Source: Lysobacterales bacterium
Lineage (GTDB): Bacteria; Pseudomonadota; Gammaproteobacteria; Xanthomonadales; SZUA-5
Direction of reading: 5' to 3'
DNA: 36,989 bases
Assembly: GCA_022841325.1 (NCBI GenBank)
Contig: JALHRS010000054.1
Location: 1-36,989, forward strand
This document shows, one piece after another, positions 7,118 through 14,582 of the stretch (positions are counted from its first letter, which is position 1; each line of letters opens with the position of its first letter). The notes under the pieces are model-generated. The model did no database searches, was not told the DNA's origin, and saw only the letters and a program-made list of their open reading frames with translations. Made by a program: the position numbers and the translations under genes.

Positions 7118-7352
7118 CCTGACCGATCTACAGACGCGCCTGGCCGAGGCCGAAGCGGCCCTGCACGCGCTGCAGACGGGCCAAGCCGTCGCCGAGACCC
7201 AGATCGACAACATCAGGACCAAGTACGCCATTTTGCTCGACGAAGGCGGCTTGGTTACCTACATTGCTGACCTCAAGAGTCAGGTTGGCACGCTTCTGGC
7301 CGGCGCCACTGAAACACCAGGCCGGCGCGCGCCCGTTGGGGTTATCTGGTGA
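7110..7352 (+). CDS. gpW-like head-tail joining protein
   Basis: The protein has 80 residues (lambda gpW: 68). It opens with a helix, LQTRLAEAEAALHALQTGQAV, closely like the gpW pattern of a Glu/Ala helix followed by G-x-x-V. A basic turn and a second helix around YIADLKSQVGTLL follow. gpW plugs the portal after DNA packaging and prepares the head for tail attachment. It lies between the GpA terminase and the gpB portal, exactly as in lambda, and overlaps both by a few bases (stop/start GTGA with the portal gene). Confidence 0.9.
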   Translation: MASLTDLQTRLAEAEAALHALQTGQAVAETQIDNIRTKYAILLDEGGLVTYIADLKSQVGTLLAGATETPGRRAPVGVIW

Positions 7353-8923
7353 ACGCGCCAGTGATCCTTGATCACCAAGGCCAGCCGATGCGATCGGCAG
7401 CCGAGGCGCCGTATTCTGCTGCAGGCTTTGGCCGTGACATGGCGTCTTGGCAGCCACTGCTGGCGTCGATCGACACCGAGCTCAACGGACAACCATGGGA
7501 GACTATTGCGGCCAGATCGCGAGATCTCTCGCGCAACCATGGCCTTGCGTCCGGCGCCATCGAGACTCGTAAGGATTCGATTGTCGGCACTGGTCTTCGG
7601 TTGTGTCTGAAGCCCGACTTCCGCGCTCTTGGAATAAGCGAAGATGCCGCCGAGGAGTGGGCTGACTACGTCGAGGCGCTCTGGCGTCAGTTCGCCGATG
7701 ACCTGGTCCACAACCCGAGCTGCGCTCGGCAGTCCATGAGTCAGGCCGAGCGCCTGCGCATGGTGGAATCGAACTGCATTCTCTTTGGCGAGTCGGTTGC
7801 GATCGCAGAATGGAAGCCTGATCGAGACGGCCCATGGGCGACGTGCTTTCGCATGGTCTCGCCGGCCCGCCTGTCGAACCCGAACGATGCACAGGATACG
7901 GATCGGCTGCGCGGTGGCATTGAGCACGACGGCGACGACCGGCCGACCCACTACCACTTCCGCAAAGCGCTTCGAAGCGACGCACGTTTCGGCGCAGGTG
8001 CCAAGGCCTACGAGTGGGAGCGGGTGCCGAAGAAGTTGGCCTGGGGTCGCCCGGTGGTCATCCACGTCTTTGACCAGATCGAGGCCGGACAGTCCCGCGG
8101 CGTTGGCGGGATGGCCAGCATCCTGGCCGACTTCAAGATGACCAGCCGCATGGAGAAGACCCAACTCCAGGCGGCTCTGTTGCAGGCCACCTATGCGGCA
8201 GTGATTGAAAGCTCTCTGGAAAGTGCGCGGGATGCCATTGGCGCCACCACGGGCTCAACGCCGTTGCAGTCGTACCTCGGCGACCTGCTCGACTTCCACA
8301 AGGGTACAAACGTCAAGTTCGACGGGGTGAAGATCCCGCACTTGTTCCCGGGTGAGCGGCTCAAGCTTCTGAGTCCGCAGCACCCGGGCCCGAATGCCGA
8401 TGTGATGCTCCGCTATTGGCAGCGCCACATGGCTGGCGGGTTCAACATGAGCTACGAGGAGTTCAGCCGCGATTGGTCGCAGTCGAACTACTCCAGTGCT
8501 CGTGCTGGCCTCATGCAGGCCGCTCGATTCATCAAGTCCCGCCGGCACTTCGTGTGCGGCAAGCAGGCGACGCTGGAACTGTCGGCCTGGATGGAAGAGG
8601 GATTCGACAAGGGCTTGATCAAGCCGCCTCCGGGGGCTCCAGATTTTTGGGATATGCCATGGGCCTACGTCCGCTGCGAGTGGATCGGCTCCGGACGCGA
8701 ACACATCGACCCGCAGAAGGAATGGAACGCGATCGAGACCGAGTACGGCCTTGATGCGATCAGCATGGAAGAGATCTGTGCGATCCACGGGCGGGATTGG
8801 AAGGAAGTTCTCGCGCAGAAGGCGCGCGAGCAGAAATACGCAGCGAAGCTCGGGCTCACACTCGGCGCCAATCGAGCGCCACAAAGGCCCGCCGAGCCCG
8901 CTCAACCGGAGCCACCGAAATGA
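7349..8923 (+). CDS. Portal protein, lambda gpB family
   Basis: The 524-residue protein (lambda gpB: 533) forms the dodecameric ring at the capsid vertex through which DNA enters and leaves. It has the family N-terminus with R-SRDLSRNHGLASGAIETR and the VGTGLRL segment. The central RMVSPARLSNPN region, the HVFDQIEAGQSRGVG block and the MSYEEFSRDWSQSNYSSARAGL block are conserved in lambda-type portals. The start is GTG, overlapping the gpW stop. The C-terminal tail is Pro/Ala-rich. Its stop overlaps the ATG of the protease gene (ATGA), as for lambda B and C. Confidence 0.95.
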   Translation: MNAPVILDHQGQPMRSAAEAPYSAAGFGRDMASWQPLLASIDTELNGQPWETIAARSRDLSRNHGLASGAIETRKDSIVGTGLRLCLKPDFRALGISEDAAEEWADYVEALWRQFADDLVHNPSCARQSMSQAERLRMVESNCILFGESVAIAEWKPDRDGPWATCFRMVSPARLSNPNDAQDTDRLRGGIEHDGDDRPTHYHFRKALRSDARFGAGAKAYEWERVPKKLAWGRPVVIHVFDQIEAGQSRGVGGMASILADFKMTSRMEKTQLQAALLQATYAAVIESSLESARDAIGATTGSTPLQSYLGDLLDFHKGTNVKFDGVKIPHLFPGERLKLLSPQHPGPNADVMLRYWQRHMAGGFNMSYEEFSRDWSQSNYSSARAGLMQAARFIKSRRHFVCGKQATLELSAWMEEGFDKGLIKPPPGAPDFWDMPWAYVRCEWIGSGREHIDPQKEWNAIETEYGLDAISMEEICAIHGRDWKEVLAQKAREQKYAAKLGLTLGANRAPQRPAEPAQPEPPK

Positions 8924-10251
8924 CAGACCACAACGAACCCCGGCCCAGCGCCGGGGTTCTTGCTTTGGGGCTTCCGCACATCGCGGCCCGCATCTTCAAC
9001 ACGCCCCTCTTGATCACGCCAGACAAGCTGCAGGCGGTGCTCTGGGCGCTCTCGCATCGCATGGATATGTCCGTCGATGCGCCGGCAGACCCCGGAGTCA
9101 TGCGCCCGGCTGCCGCCGTCGGTCGTTGGGAATCGCGTGACCGAGAGCGCGGAAGCGGGATGTTGATTGATGGCGGTGTCGGCATTCTGCCGATTACTGG
9201 ATCACTCGTGCATCGCGGTACGTGGATCGGCACGAGCTCTGGGCTCCAGAGTTACGACGGTATCGCGCAGCAGCTGCGCATGGCAGCCGAAGACGATCGT
9301 ATCAAGTCGGTATTGCTGGACTTGAACACCTACGGCGGCGAGGCCGGCGGCGTTGCCGATCTGGCCGCAGAGATTCGCGACCTGTCGGCGGTCAAGCCTG
9401 TGCGGGCAATGATCAACGATGCCGCGGCCAGTGCCGGCTACTGGATGGCCGCTGCAGCGAGCGACATCTCGATCACCGAGACCGGTATCGCTGGCTCGAT
9501 CGGCGTTGTGCTGACGCACCAAGACATCACTGACGCGGCAGCCAAGGCCGGCGTGAAGATCACGCAGATCCATGCTGGCGCCAACAAGTTGCTCGGCTCG
9601 CCGTTCAAGGCGCTGAGCGAGGCCGACATTGCGGCGCTTCAGGAGTCGGTCGACGAGCTCTACAGCCTGTTCGTCTCCCGTGTCGACGCCTATCGCGGCG
9701 GCAGGGCGGACGCACGCGCCACCGAGGCGCGCATCTATCGCGGTCAAGCGGCAGTCGCTGCCGGCTTGGCCGATCAAGTCACGACCGGGCGGGCACTCCT
9801 TGCGGAGATGCAGGCCGAGGTCGCCAACCGCGGCAAGGGCCGCACCACCAGAGGTAATACGACCATGAGCAATGACCCGAAGGTCGGTGCGGACGCAGCC
9901 GTCTACACCGAAGCCCAGATGACCACGGCAAAGGCCAGCCAGTTCGAGGCCGGCAAGCGCGAGGGAGCGACGGCTGAGCGCGCCCGAGCCAAGACCATCC
10001 TGACCAGCGAGAACGCCAAGGGCCGCGAAGAGCTGGCCAATCACCTGGCATTCGATACCGCGCTCGACGCCGACCAGGCTGTCTCGCTCCTCGGCAAGTC
10101 GCCGAAGGCCGAGGCCGCGCCGGCCAAGCCCGCCAGCAAGTTGGATGCCGCCATCGCTGCTTCCGGCGGCTCGCCAAAGGTGGGCAGCGAAGAGGGCGCT
10201 GACGGCGAGGAATCCGTCGAAGCGGTCGCCAAGCGCATCGCCGCGTACTGA
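8920..10251 (+). CDS. Capsid maturation protease S49 (gpC-like) with C-terminal scaffold domain
   Basis: The protein has 443 residues (lambda gpC: 439). The ATG overlaps the portal stop; an in-frame ATG at 8,797 lies deep in the portal gene and was rejected. The S49/ClpP fold is clear: NDAAASAGYWMAAAA carries the nucleophile Ser171 and GANKLLGSPFKAL the general base Lys223. The oxyanion-loop motif, usually D-S-P-G-G, is NTYGG here. After about residue 315 comes an Ala/Lys/Glu-rich helical segment typical of scaffold (Nu3). The protein processes proheads from inside, and its C-terminal part is likely also made separately from an internal start at 9,865. Just after the start codon lies a perfect 10-bp hairpin (8,935-8,959). 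Confidence 0.94.
   Translation: MTDHNEPRPSAGVLALGLPHIAARIFNTPLLITPDKLQAVLWALSHRMDMSVDAPADPGVMRPAAAVGRWESRDRERGSGMLIDGGVGILPITGSLVHRGTWIGTSSGLQSYDGIAQQLRMAAEDDRIKSVLLDLNTYGGEAGGVADLAAEIRDLSAVKPVRAMINDAAASAGYWMAAAASDISITETGIAGSIGVVLTHQDITDAAAKAGVKITQIHAGANKLLGSPFKALSEADIAALQESVDELYSLFVSRVDAYRGGRADARATEARIYRGQAAVAAGLADQVTTGRALLAEMQAEVANRGKGRTTRGNTTMSNDPKVGADAAVYTEAQMTTAKASQFEAGKREGATAERARAKTILTSENAKGREELANHLAFDTALDADQAVSLLGKSPKAEAAPAKPASKLDAAIAASGGSPKVGSEEGADGEESVEAVAKRIAAY
8935..8959 (+). promoter_or_regulatory. Perfect 10-bp hairpin at the start of the protease gene
   Basis: GAACCCCGGC and GCCGGGGTTC pair perfectly around a 5-nt loop, beginning 15 bases after the first base of the ATG and followed by TTGCTTT. 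It resembles a rho-independent terminator but is inside the coding frame. It may reduce translation or transcription of the protease relative to the portal. The stem is seen directly; the role is inference. Confidence 0.45.
9865..10251 (+). CDS. Predicted in-frame scaffold protein (Nu3-like) from an internal start
   Basis: An ATG within the protease gene is preceded by AGAGG with about 10-nt spacing. From here the 128-residue C-terminal portion could be made alone. It is Ala/Lys/Glu-rich and helical, with SQFEAGKREGATAERARAK and a long charged segment, as expected of scaffold proteins that assemble the coat and then leave. In lambda, Nu3 is produced from exactly this kind of nested start inside gene C. 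The last residues, EAVAKRIAAY, may be the coat-binding tail. Separate production is inferred from the ribosome site and the lambda precedent. Confidence 0.55.
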   Translation: MSNDPKVGADAAVYTEAQMTTAKASQFEAGKREGATAERARAKTILTSENAKGREELANHLAFDTALDADQAVSLLGKSPKAEAAPAKPASKLDAAIAASGGSPKVGSEEGADGEESVEAVAKRIAAY

Positions 10252-10277
10252 TCTCAACCTGACCCGAGGACATCACC

Positions 10278-10952
10278 ATGCACGCATCCGGCTTCAGCAC
10301 CGAGGGCACCTACACGCCCGTCAATCTCTTTGCCAGCGACAACGGCGGCCCGCCCATCGCTCGCAAGGTCACCCTCCTGGCCAGCATCGGCGCTCTGACT
10401 GCCGGCACCTTGCTCGGCAAGATCAGCGCCGGTGCCCTAACGGCTGTCGGCGCTGCCGGCGTTCCCGCTCCGGCAGCCGCGACGATCACCGCCTCGCCGT
10501 CCGCTGCCGCTGGCACTCAGGTCGGCGTGCACACCTTCGTGTGCATCGTCGGTGGCGCGACCACGACCAGCAAGTGGCGCCATGTCGGGCCCACCGGCGA
10601 ACTGCTCGGCGTGGCCACCGGCAACACCGAGTACGTAGGCGCTGGCGCCGGCGGCCTGACGCTGACGATCACCGACTCTGGCACCGACCCGGTTGCCGGC
10701 GAGACCTTCACCGTCACCGTGACGGCGGCAGCGGGATCTGGCAGCTACAAGAAGTCGCTCGCCGCTGCCACCGATGGCAGCCAGACCCCGGTCGCGGTCC
10801 TGGCTGAGGACATCACGGTCGGCGGATCCGATGCTGAGTCCGTGGCCTATGTCACCGGACATTTCCGCTCCGCTGCCCTGACGTTCGGCGCCGGCCACAC
10901 CGCAGCCAGCACCCGCGACGCCCTCCGGGCTCTCGGCATCCACCTCGACTAA
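10278..10952 (+). CDS. Head decoration protein, gpD family, with inserted beta domain
   Basis: This 224-residue protein is about twice the size of lambda gpD (110 aa). The gpD parts are split. The N-terminal piece has GTYTPVNLFA, KVTLLASIGALTAGTLLG. The C-terminal piece has GSYKKSLAAATDGSQTPVAVLAEDI and a final SAALTFGAGHTAASTRDALRALGIHL. Between them, residues 50-155 form a beta-rich insert with VGPTGELLGVATGNTEYV and LTITDSGTDPVAGETFTVTV, a pattern seen in many long gpD relatives. gpD trimers cap the expanded capsid and stabilise it against packaged DNA pressure. The ATG follows GAGGA, and the gene sits between scaffold and major capsid as in lambda. Confidence 0.9.
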   Translation: MHASGFSTEGTYTPVNLFASDNGGPPIARKVTLLASIGALTAGTLLGKISAGALTAVGAAGVPAPAAATITASPSAAAGTQVGVHTFVCIVGGATTTSKWRHVGPTGELLGVATGNTEYVGAGAGGLTLTITDSGTDPVAGETFTVTVTAAAGSGSYKKSLAAATDGSQTPVAVLAEDITVGGSDAESVAYVTGHFRSAALTFGAGHTAASTRDALRALGIHLD

Positions 10953-10985
10953 CCCACCAGCGCAAACGCGCAACAGGAGTAACAC

Positions 10986-12032
10986 ATGGATATCTTTGCA
11001 ACCGCCGTCCTGGCGCGGGTGGTGGAGTCGCTGAACCGCCCGCAGTCCTTCCTGCTGGATGCTTTCTTCCCGCAGGTCCAGACCGAGGTGTCGGAGGAGA
11101 TTCACTTCGACATCGATTCGAGCCGTCCCACGCTCGCCCCGTTCGTCTCTCCGCTGGTCGCGGGCAAGGCCCAGGTGGAAGACGGATTCACCACCAAGTC
11201 GTTCAAGCCGGCATACGTCAAGGAAAAGCGCCGGTTCAATCCGAACGACCCGATGAAGCGCCAGATTGGCGAGGCCATCGGCGGCACGATGACCCCGGCG
11301 CAACGCCGCGAGTTCGCACTGAACCGCTCGCTGGCGCGCATGCTGGAACGCCTCACGCGACGCAAGGAGTGGATGGCGTCGAGCGTGCTGCGCACTGGCA
11401 CCGTGACCGTTGTCGGCGATGACTACCCGTCCAAGCTGGTCGACTTTGGCCGTCATGGGGATCTGACTGAGGCGCTGACATCCGGGGATCGCTGGGGCGA
11501 GACCGACGTCAGTCCGTACGACGATGTTCAGGCGTGGATCGGGTTGGTGCAGACCAATGGCGGCGGCGCCGTGACCAAGGTCGTCATGGACCCGAAGGCC
11601 TGGGCGCTGTTCTGGGCTGACCCGACCGTGCAGAAGCTGTTGGATCTGCGTCGCCCGGTCGGCACCGATGGGCTGTACAACGGGCTCGTGGTACGCGGCC
11701 AGACTGACGCCGGCATGGCGCCGAAATTCGAGATGTATCACGGCAATATCGGCTCGGTCGAGTTTTGGACCTACTCGCAGCCCTACACCGATGACGCTGG
11801 AGACACCGCCAACTTCATGCCGGATTACACCGTAATCCTGGCGGGCCCTGCGCTGGAGGGTGTGCGTGCGTACGGCGCGGTACTGGACGAGGCGGCCGGC
11901 TACCAGGCTCTCGAATACTTCGTGAAGTCCTGGCTCGAAAACGACCCGGCTGTGCGCTGGCTGCTGTTGCAGTGCGCCCCGCTGATCGTTCCGTATCGCC
12001 CGAATGCCAGCTTCTGCGCGACCGTTCGCTGA
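10986..12032 (+). CDS. Major capsid protein, lambda gpE family
   Basis: The 348-residue protein (lambda gpE: 341) forms the icosahedral shell. It begins MDIFATAVLARVVESL after a good AGGAG. Family segments include FFPQVQTEVSEEIHFDI, FVSPLVAGKA, FKPAYVKEKRRF and, later, FGRHGDLTEAL and AWALFWADPTVQKLLDLRR. PYTDDAGDTANFMPDYTVIL corresponds to the conserved DD-G segment near the C-terminus. The HK97-type fold is established for the family. It follows the decoration gene. The last 11 codons read into the region before the FI-like gene, where two direct copies of GGCGCCAA (12,040-12,060) form a small hairpin without a T-run. Confidence 0.95.
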   Translation: MDIFATAVLARVVESLNRPQSFLLDAFFPQVQTEVSEEIHFDIDSSRPTLAPFVSPLVAGKAQVEDGFTTKSFKPAYVKEKRRFNPNDPMKRQIGEAIGGTMTPAQRREFALNRSLARMLERLTRRKEWMASSVLRTGTVTVVGDDYPSKLVDFGRHGDLTEALTSGDRWGETDVSPYDDVQAWIGLVQTNGGGAVTKVVMDPKAWALFWADPTVQKLLDLRRPVGTDGLYNGLVVRGQTDAGMAPKFEMYHGNIGSVEFWTYSQPYTDDAGDTANFMPDYTVILAGPALEGVRAYGAVLDEAAGYQALEYFVKSWLENDPAVRWLLLQCAPLIVPYRPNASFCATVR

Positions 12033-12069
12033 TCCAAACGGCGCCAAGGATGGCGCCAATGGGGCACCC

Positions 12070-12405
12070 ATGAAACTCATTGCAAGAGTAACCCTCCGGG
12101 CTGGCCGCCAAAAGTACCCGCCCGGAGCGGAGGTCATCATCGACGACGAGCGCGAGTGTGCGCGGCTGATTGCCGGCGGGTTCGCTGCGGAGGCGCCCGC
12201 AAACGTGACCACGGAAAACGCATTCGAACAAATGGCGAGCGCCATGCCGGATGTTGAATACGCCCCGGCGTTGGAGCGAAGTGCGATCGAATCTGCGCCA
12301 GACGGTTCGCTTTCTAACGAGCTGAGCGGCGATGAATCTGGCGAAGCATTGCCGGAAATCACCAATCCCGAGCCGCCCAAGGCGCGCAAGAAGGGTCGCC
12401 GGTGA
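12070..12405 (+). CDS. Small head-completion-region protein at the FI position
   Basis: I start this at the ATG before KLIARVTLRAG, giving 111 residues. An in-frame ATG at 12,004 overlaps the capsid gene and gives an unlikely N-terminus. The first 40 residues form a small beta unit, with YPPGAEVIIDDERECARLIAGGFA, a common fold in short phage proteins next to capsid genes. The rest is acidic and low-complexity and ends in a basic tail, PPKARKKGRR. The position matches lambda FI, a packaging catalyst, but I see no real sequence kinship to FI, so function is open. The stop overlaps the GTG of the next gene. Confidence 0.72.
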   Translation: MKLIARVTLRAGRQKYPPGAEVIIDDERECARLIAGGFAAEAPANVTTENAFEQMASAMPDVEYAPALERSAIESAPDGSLSNELSGDESGEALPEITNPEPPKARKKGRR

Positions 12406-12713
12406 GCTTCGCCGATCAAGCCGCAAAAGCCGCAGCCGTGGCGTTCTCGCGGTTGGGGCGGCCGGCTTCCTACATTCCGCGCGACACGGTGACAGCAATC
12501 CCCGTGACGGCGGTCCTTCGTCGTTCGATCGAGCGCGAGCAAGCGGGCGGAGATCCGTACTTGGTCGACGAAGTAACGGTTCAAGCGTCCGAGGTGCCGC
12601 AGATCACTCGCGGCGACATCTTCGAAATCAACGGTGAGCGCTGGCTTGTCGACGCACCTGCGCGCAACACCGGCTACATCCTCTCTGCCATCGTGATCCC
12701 TGACGAGCCATGA
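12402..12713 (+). CDS. Head-tail connector protein (gpFII-like)
   Basis: The 103-residue protein (lambda gpFII: 117) starts at a GTG overlapping the previous stop. It opens with a helix, FADQAAKAAAVAFSRLG, followed by a beta barrel-like stretch: ASYIPRDTVTAIPVTAVL, then VTVQASEVPQITRGDIFEINGERWLVDAPARNTGYI. This PQ-x-x-RGDxxxxxGxxWxV pattern is typical of FII-type proteins, which bind the gpW-portal surface and receive the tail. The gene overlaps the tail terminator gene by 4 bp (ATGA). Family and position agree. Confidence 0.83.
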   Translation: MSFADQAAKAAAVAFSRLGRPASYIPRDTVTAIPVTAVLRRSIEREQAGGDPYLVDEVTVQASEVPQITRGDIFEINGERWLVDAPARNTGYILSAIVIPDEP

Positions 12714-13159
12714 CCGCGCCCGCATCCTGGACCTTGATCGAGGCCGTCGCCGAGCGAATGCGCGCGATCAAGATCGTCGACGGCTACTACACCGACGCCG
12801 GCCTCGATGTAATCACGGAAACGGTCGACCACCAGGACGAGCCGAAGGCGCCGCAGATCACAGTGTTTACTGACGGATCGCTGGTGGTCAAAGACGAAAC
12901 CAGGAAGTGGGCCGACATTGAAGTCCCGATCGTGATCCAGCTGCGCATCCCGATCTCCTCTCGTCGCGCTCAGCGCTCAGCGCACGAGGCGGCGGCCGAC
13001 ATCATGGCAGCGCTGAACCCCAGGTCCGGCCAGATCAGCGTCGACGAGTTCAAGGCCGACATTGAATCAACCGACATCGTGCCACGCCCCTTTGGGGCCG
13101 CGGTCATTGCAGTGCAGGTCGTTTTGCGGGCGACCCTGCGGATCGAAAAGCCCGTTTGA
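12710..13159 (+). CDS. Tail terminator / tail completion protein (gpU-like)
   Basis: A 149-residue alpha/beta protein. A first helix, LIEAVAERMRAIKIVDGYYTDAG, precedes strands PQITVFTDGSLVVKDE and EVPIVIQLRIPIS, a second helix, RAQRSAHEAAADIMAAL, and a final strand pair around AVIAVQVVLRATLRI. This order is that of the gpU/minor tail family, which caps the tail tube when the right length is reached and joins it to the head. It sits between the FII-like gene and the tail tube as in lambda. The ATG overlaps the previous stop. Confidence 0.8.
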   Translation: MTAPASWTLIEAVAERMRAIKIVDGYYTDAGLDVITETVDHQDEPKAPQITVFTDGSLVVKDETRKWADIEVPIVIQLRIPISSRRAQRSAHEAAADIMAALNPRSGQISVDEFKADIESTDIVPRPFGAAVIAVQVVLRATLRIEKPV

Positions 13160-13185
13160 CATCTACCGTAGTTCACCCACCAGAT

Positions 13186-13204
13186 ACCCGGCCAGGCGCC
13201 GGGT
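13186..13204 (+). terminator. Weak terminator-like hairpin before the tail tube gene
   Basis: ACCCGGC, a 5-nt loop and GCCGGGT make a perfect 7-bp stem followed by TTCGCCGTTT. It lies in the 70-bp gap between the tail terminator and tail tube genes. It may attenuate read-through or stabilise the tube mRNA. It lacks a proper U-run, so termination is uncertain. Confidence 0.4.
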
Positions 13205-13229
13205 TTCGCCGTTTATGGAGTCCTGAAAA

Positions 13230-14003
13230 ATGGCAATCCGCGACAATCTTCTCAAATTCGAGGGCTCCGTTTACGTGGCCCCCCTCAATGCCTCGACGGA
13301 TGCGTTCGAGGGCTACTACGCCGACCCGATCGAGTGCCGCGTGTTCGAGATCAGCCGTGCAGACGGCGAAACCACGGAGCTCAAGAGCAAGCAGCGCGAT
13401 CGCTACGATCAGCTGATTGACTCCGAGGAAACCGCCGGCACCAGCACCATCGCTGTCGAGTTTCTGGAAGTGCCGGCGGCCGTCATGGCCATGCTCTTCG
13501 CGGGCACCAACAGCACGTTCACTCAGACCTCGGGCACCGTGACTGCCGAGGCCGTCACCATCCCGGTGCTGGGCCGCTGGTTCAGCATGGCCAACCAGTA
13601 TCTGGATTCTGGCACCGCCATCGTGGTCAAGGACGTGACCGACACCACCACCTACGTGCTCAACACCGATTACGAGGTGGACTACCGCCAAGGCCTGATC
13701 AAGGCGGTTGTGGGTGGCGCCATCACCGCGGCTGACGTGATCCACGTCACCTACGACAAGTTGGCTAAGACCGGCATCACCACTCTGGGTGAAACCAATC
13801 TGGCCGCGAATTTCCGTCTGAAATTCGACGGCAAGAACCGCTACACCGACAAGGACACCTACGGCGAGGTGTGGCAGGTCAATCTCAAGAGCACCGAGAC
13901 CGTTGACCTGTTGTCGGCGGAGCCGATCACGGCCAAGTTGGAAGGCCCGATGATCACACCCACCGGCAAGACCAGCCCGTACTACCTGCGCGTGATCGAC
14001 TAA
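13230..14003 (+). CDS. Major tail tube protein (gpV-like role)
   Basis: A 257-residue beta-rich protein begins MAIRDNLLKFEGSVYVAP after GGAG. The N-terminal part has the tube-type pattern CRVFEISRADGETTELKSKQRDRYDQLIDSEET. A central insert, about residues 85-180, resembles the added beta domain of many siphovirus tube proteins. The C-terminus LEGPMITPTGKTSPYYLRVI closes the barrel. The role is to polymerise as rings around the tape measure to form the non-contractile tail. Assignment rests on the position between terminator and tape measure and on this pattern. It is not closely similar to lambda gpV. Confidence 0.83.
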   Translation: MAIRDNLLKFEGSVYVAPLNASTDAFEGYYADPIECRVFEISRADGETTELKSKQRDRYDQLIDSEETAGTSTIAVEFLEVPAAVMAMLFAGTNSTFTQTSGTVTAEAVTIPVLGRWFSMANQYLDSGTAIVVKDVTDTTTYVLNTDYEVDYRQGLIKAVVGGAITAADVIHVTYDKLAKTGITTLGETNLAANFRLKFDGKNRYTDKDTYGEVWQVNLKSTETVDLLSAEPITAKLEGPMITPTGKTSPYYLRVID

Positions 14004-14009
14004 GCCGCA

Positions 14010-14582
14010 ATGGCCGATCAAGCCACGGTCGACACCTCGGGGTTAACTCGGGTTGTCGACCGTCTCTCAAGACTCGACGCGGCTGCACTCGGCCGCGTCG
14101 AGCAACGGTTGCTGGTGACGCTCGGCAGGCGCTTGCCTGCCGAGGCATCGCGGCTCGCTTCCGCCGAGATCCTCGCCCTTTCGCGCGCGCGCGTGAGGAA
14201 GGGATTCGGCGTTTCGACGAGCCAATCTGCGCAGGGTCCGGTGGTGGCCCTCACCGCAGAGACCTCCCGCATCCCCTTGCGCGAATTTGGCGCTCGCTAC
14301 GGCGGCCGAAAGACCCCGGGCGCGACGGCGACTGTCTACCGCGATCGTGGCGTGCAGACGTTCCAGGGCACCTTCGCGATCAAAGGCCGGGGAGTCCAGG
14401 GTGGCATTTTTCAGCGCGTTCCAGAATCGGCGCACTTGCCGATTGTAGAGCGCGCTGGTGCGTCCATCTTCCGCGCCGTTGCCGACCGCCGGCATGGCGA
14501 CATTATCGATGACCTGACCAACATGGCCGGCGAGCTTCTGCAAGCCGAAGCGCAACGTCTGCTGCGAGTGGAGCTGCGCTAA
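14010..14582 (+). CDS. Minor tail protein, gpZ / HK97 gp10-like
   Basis: The 190-residue basic protein (lambda gpZ: 192) has the features of Phage_tail_Z. A helical N-terminal half is rich in Arg, with RRLPAEASRLASAEILALSRARVRKGF. A beta segment with RIPLREFGARYGG follows, then RVPESAHLPIVERAGASIFR. The last corresponds to the usual P-I-x-x-x-x-G-x-S element before the final helix. gpZ is needed for correct head-tail connection. In lambda Z precedes U and V; here it follows the tube gene and directly abuts the tape measure. Confidence 0.78.
   Translation: MADQATVDTSGLTRVVDRLSRLDAAALGRVEQRLLVTLGRRLPAEASRLASAEILALSRARVRKGFGVSTSQSAQGPVVALTAETSRIPLREFGARYGGRKTPGATATVYRDRGVQTFQGTFAIKGRGVQGGIFQRVPESAHLPIVERAGASIFRAVADRRHGDIIDDLTNMAGELLQAEAQRLLRVELR

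Noticed and set aside
9202..10257. Antisense open frame of 351 codons over the protease gene
   Set aside because: The S49 catalytic residues and lambda gene order support the + strand; the antisense translation shows no domain.
12033..12069. Terminator between capsid and FI-like genes
   Set aside because: Two copies of GGCGCCAA can pair, but the stem is short and there is no T-run, so I note it only within the capsid entry.
10437..12725. Long antisense open frame (762 codons) over decoration, capsid and connector genes
   Set aside because: It mirrors the codon bias of the well-supported + strand structural genes in GC-rich DNA, crosses several gene boundaries, and its translation is low-complexity Arg/His/Gly/Ala with no recognisable domain.
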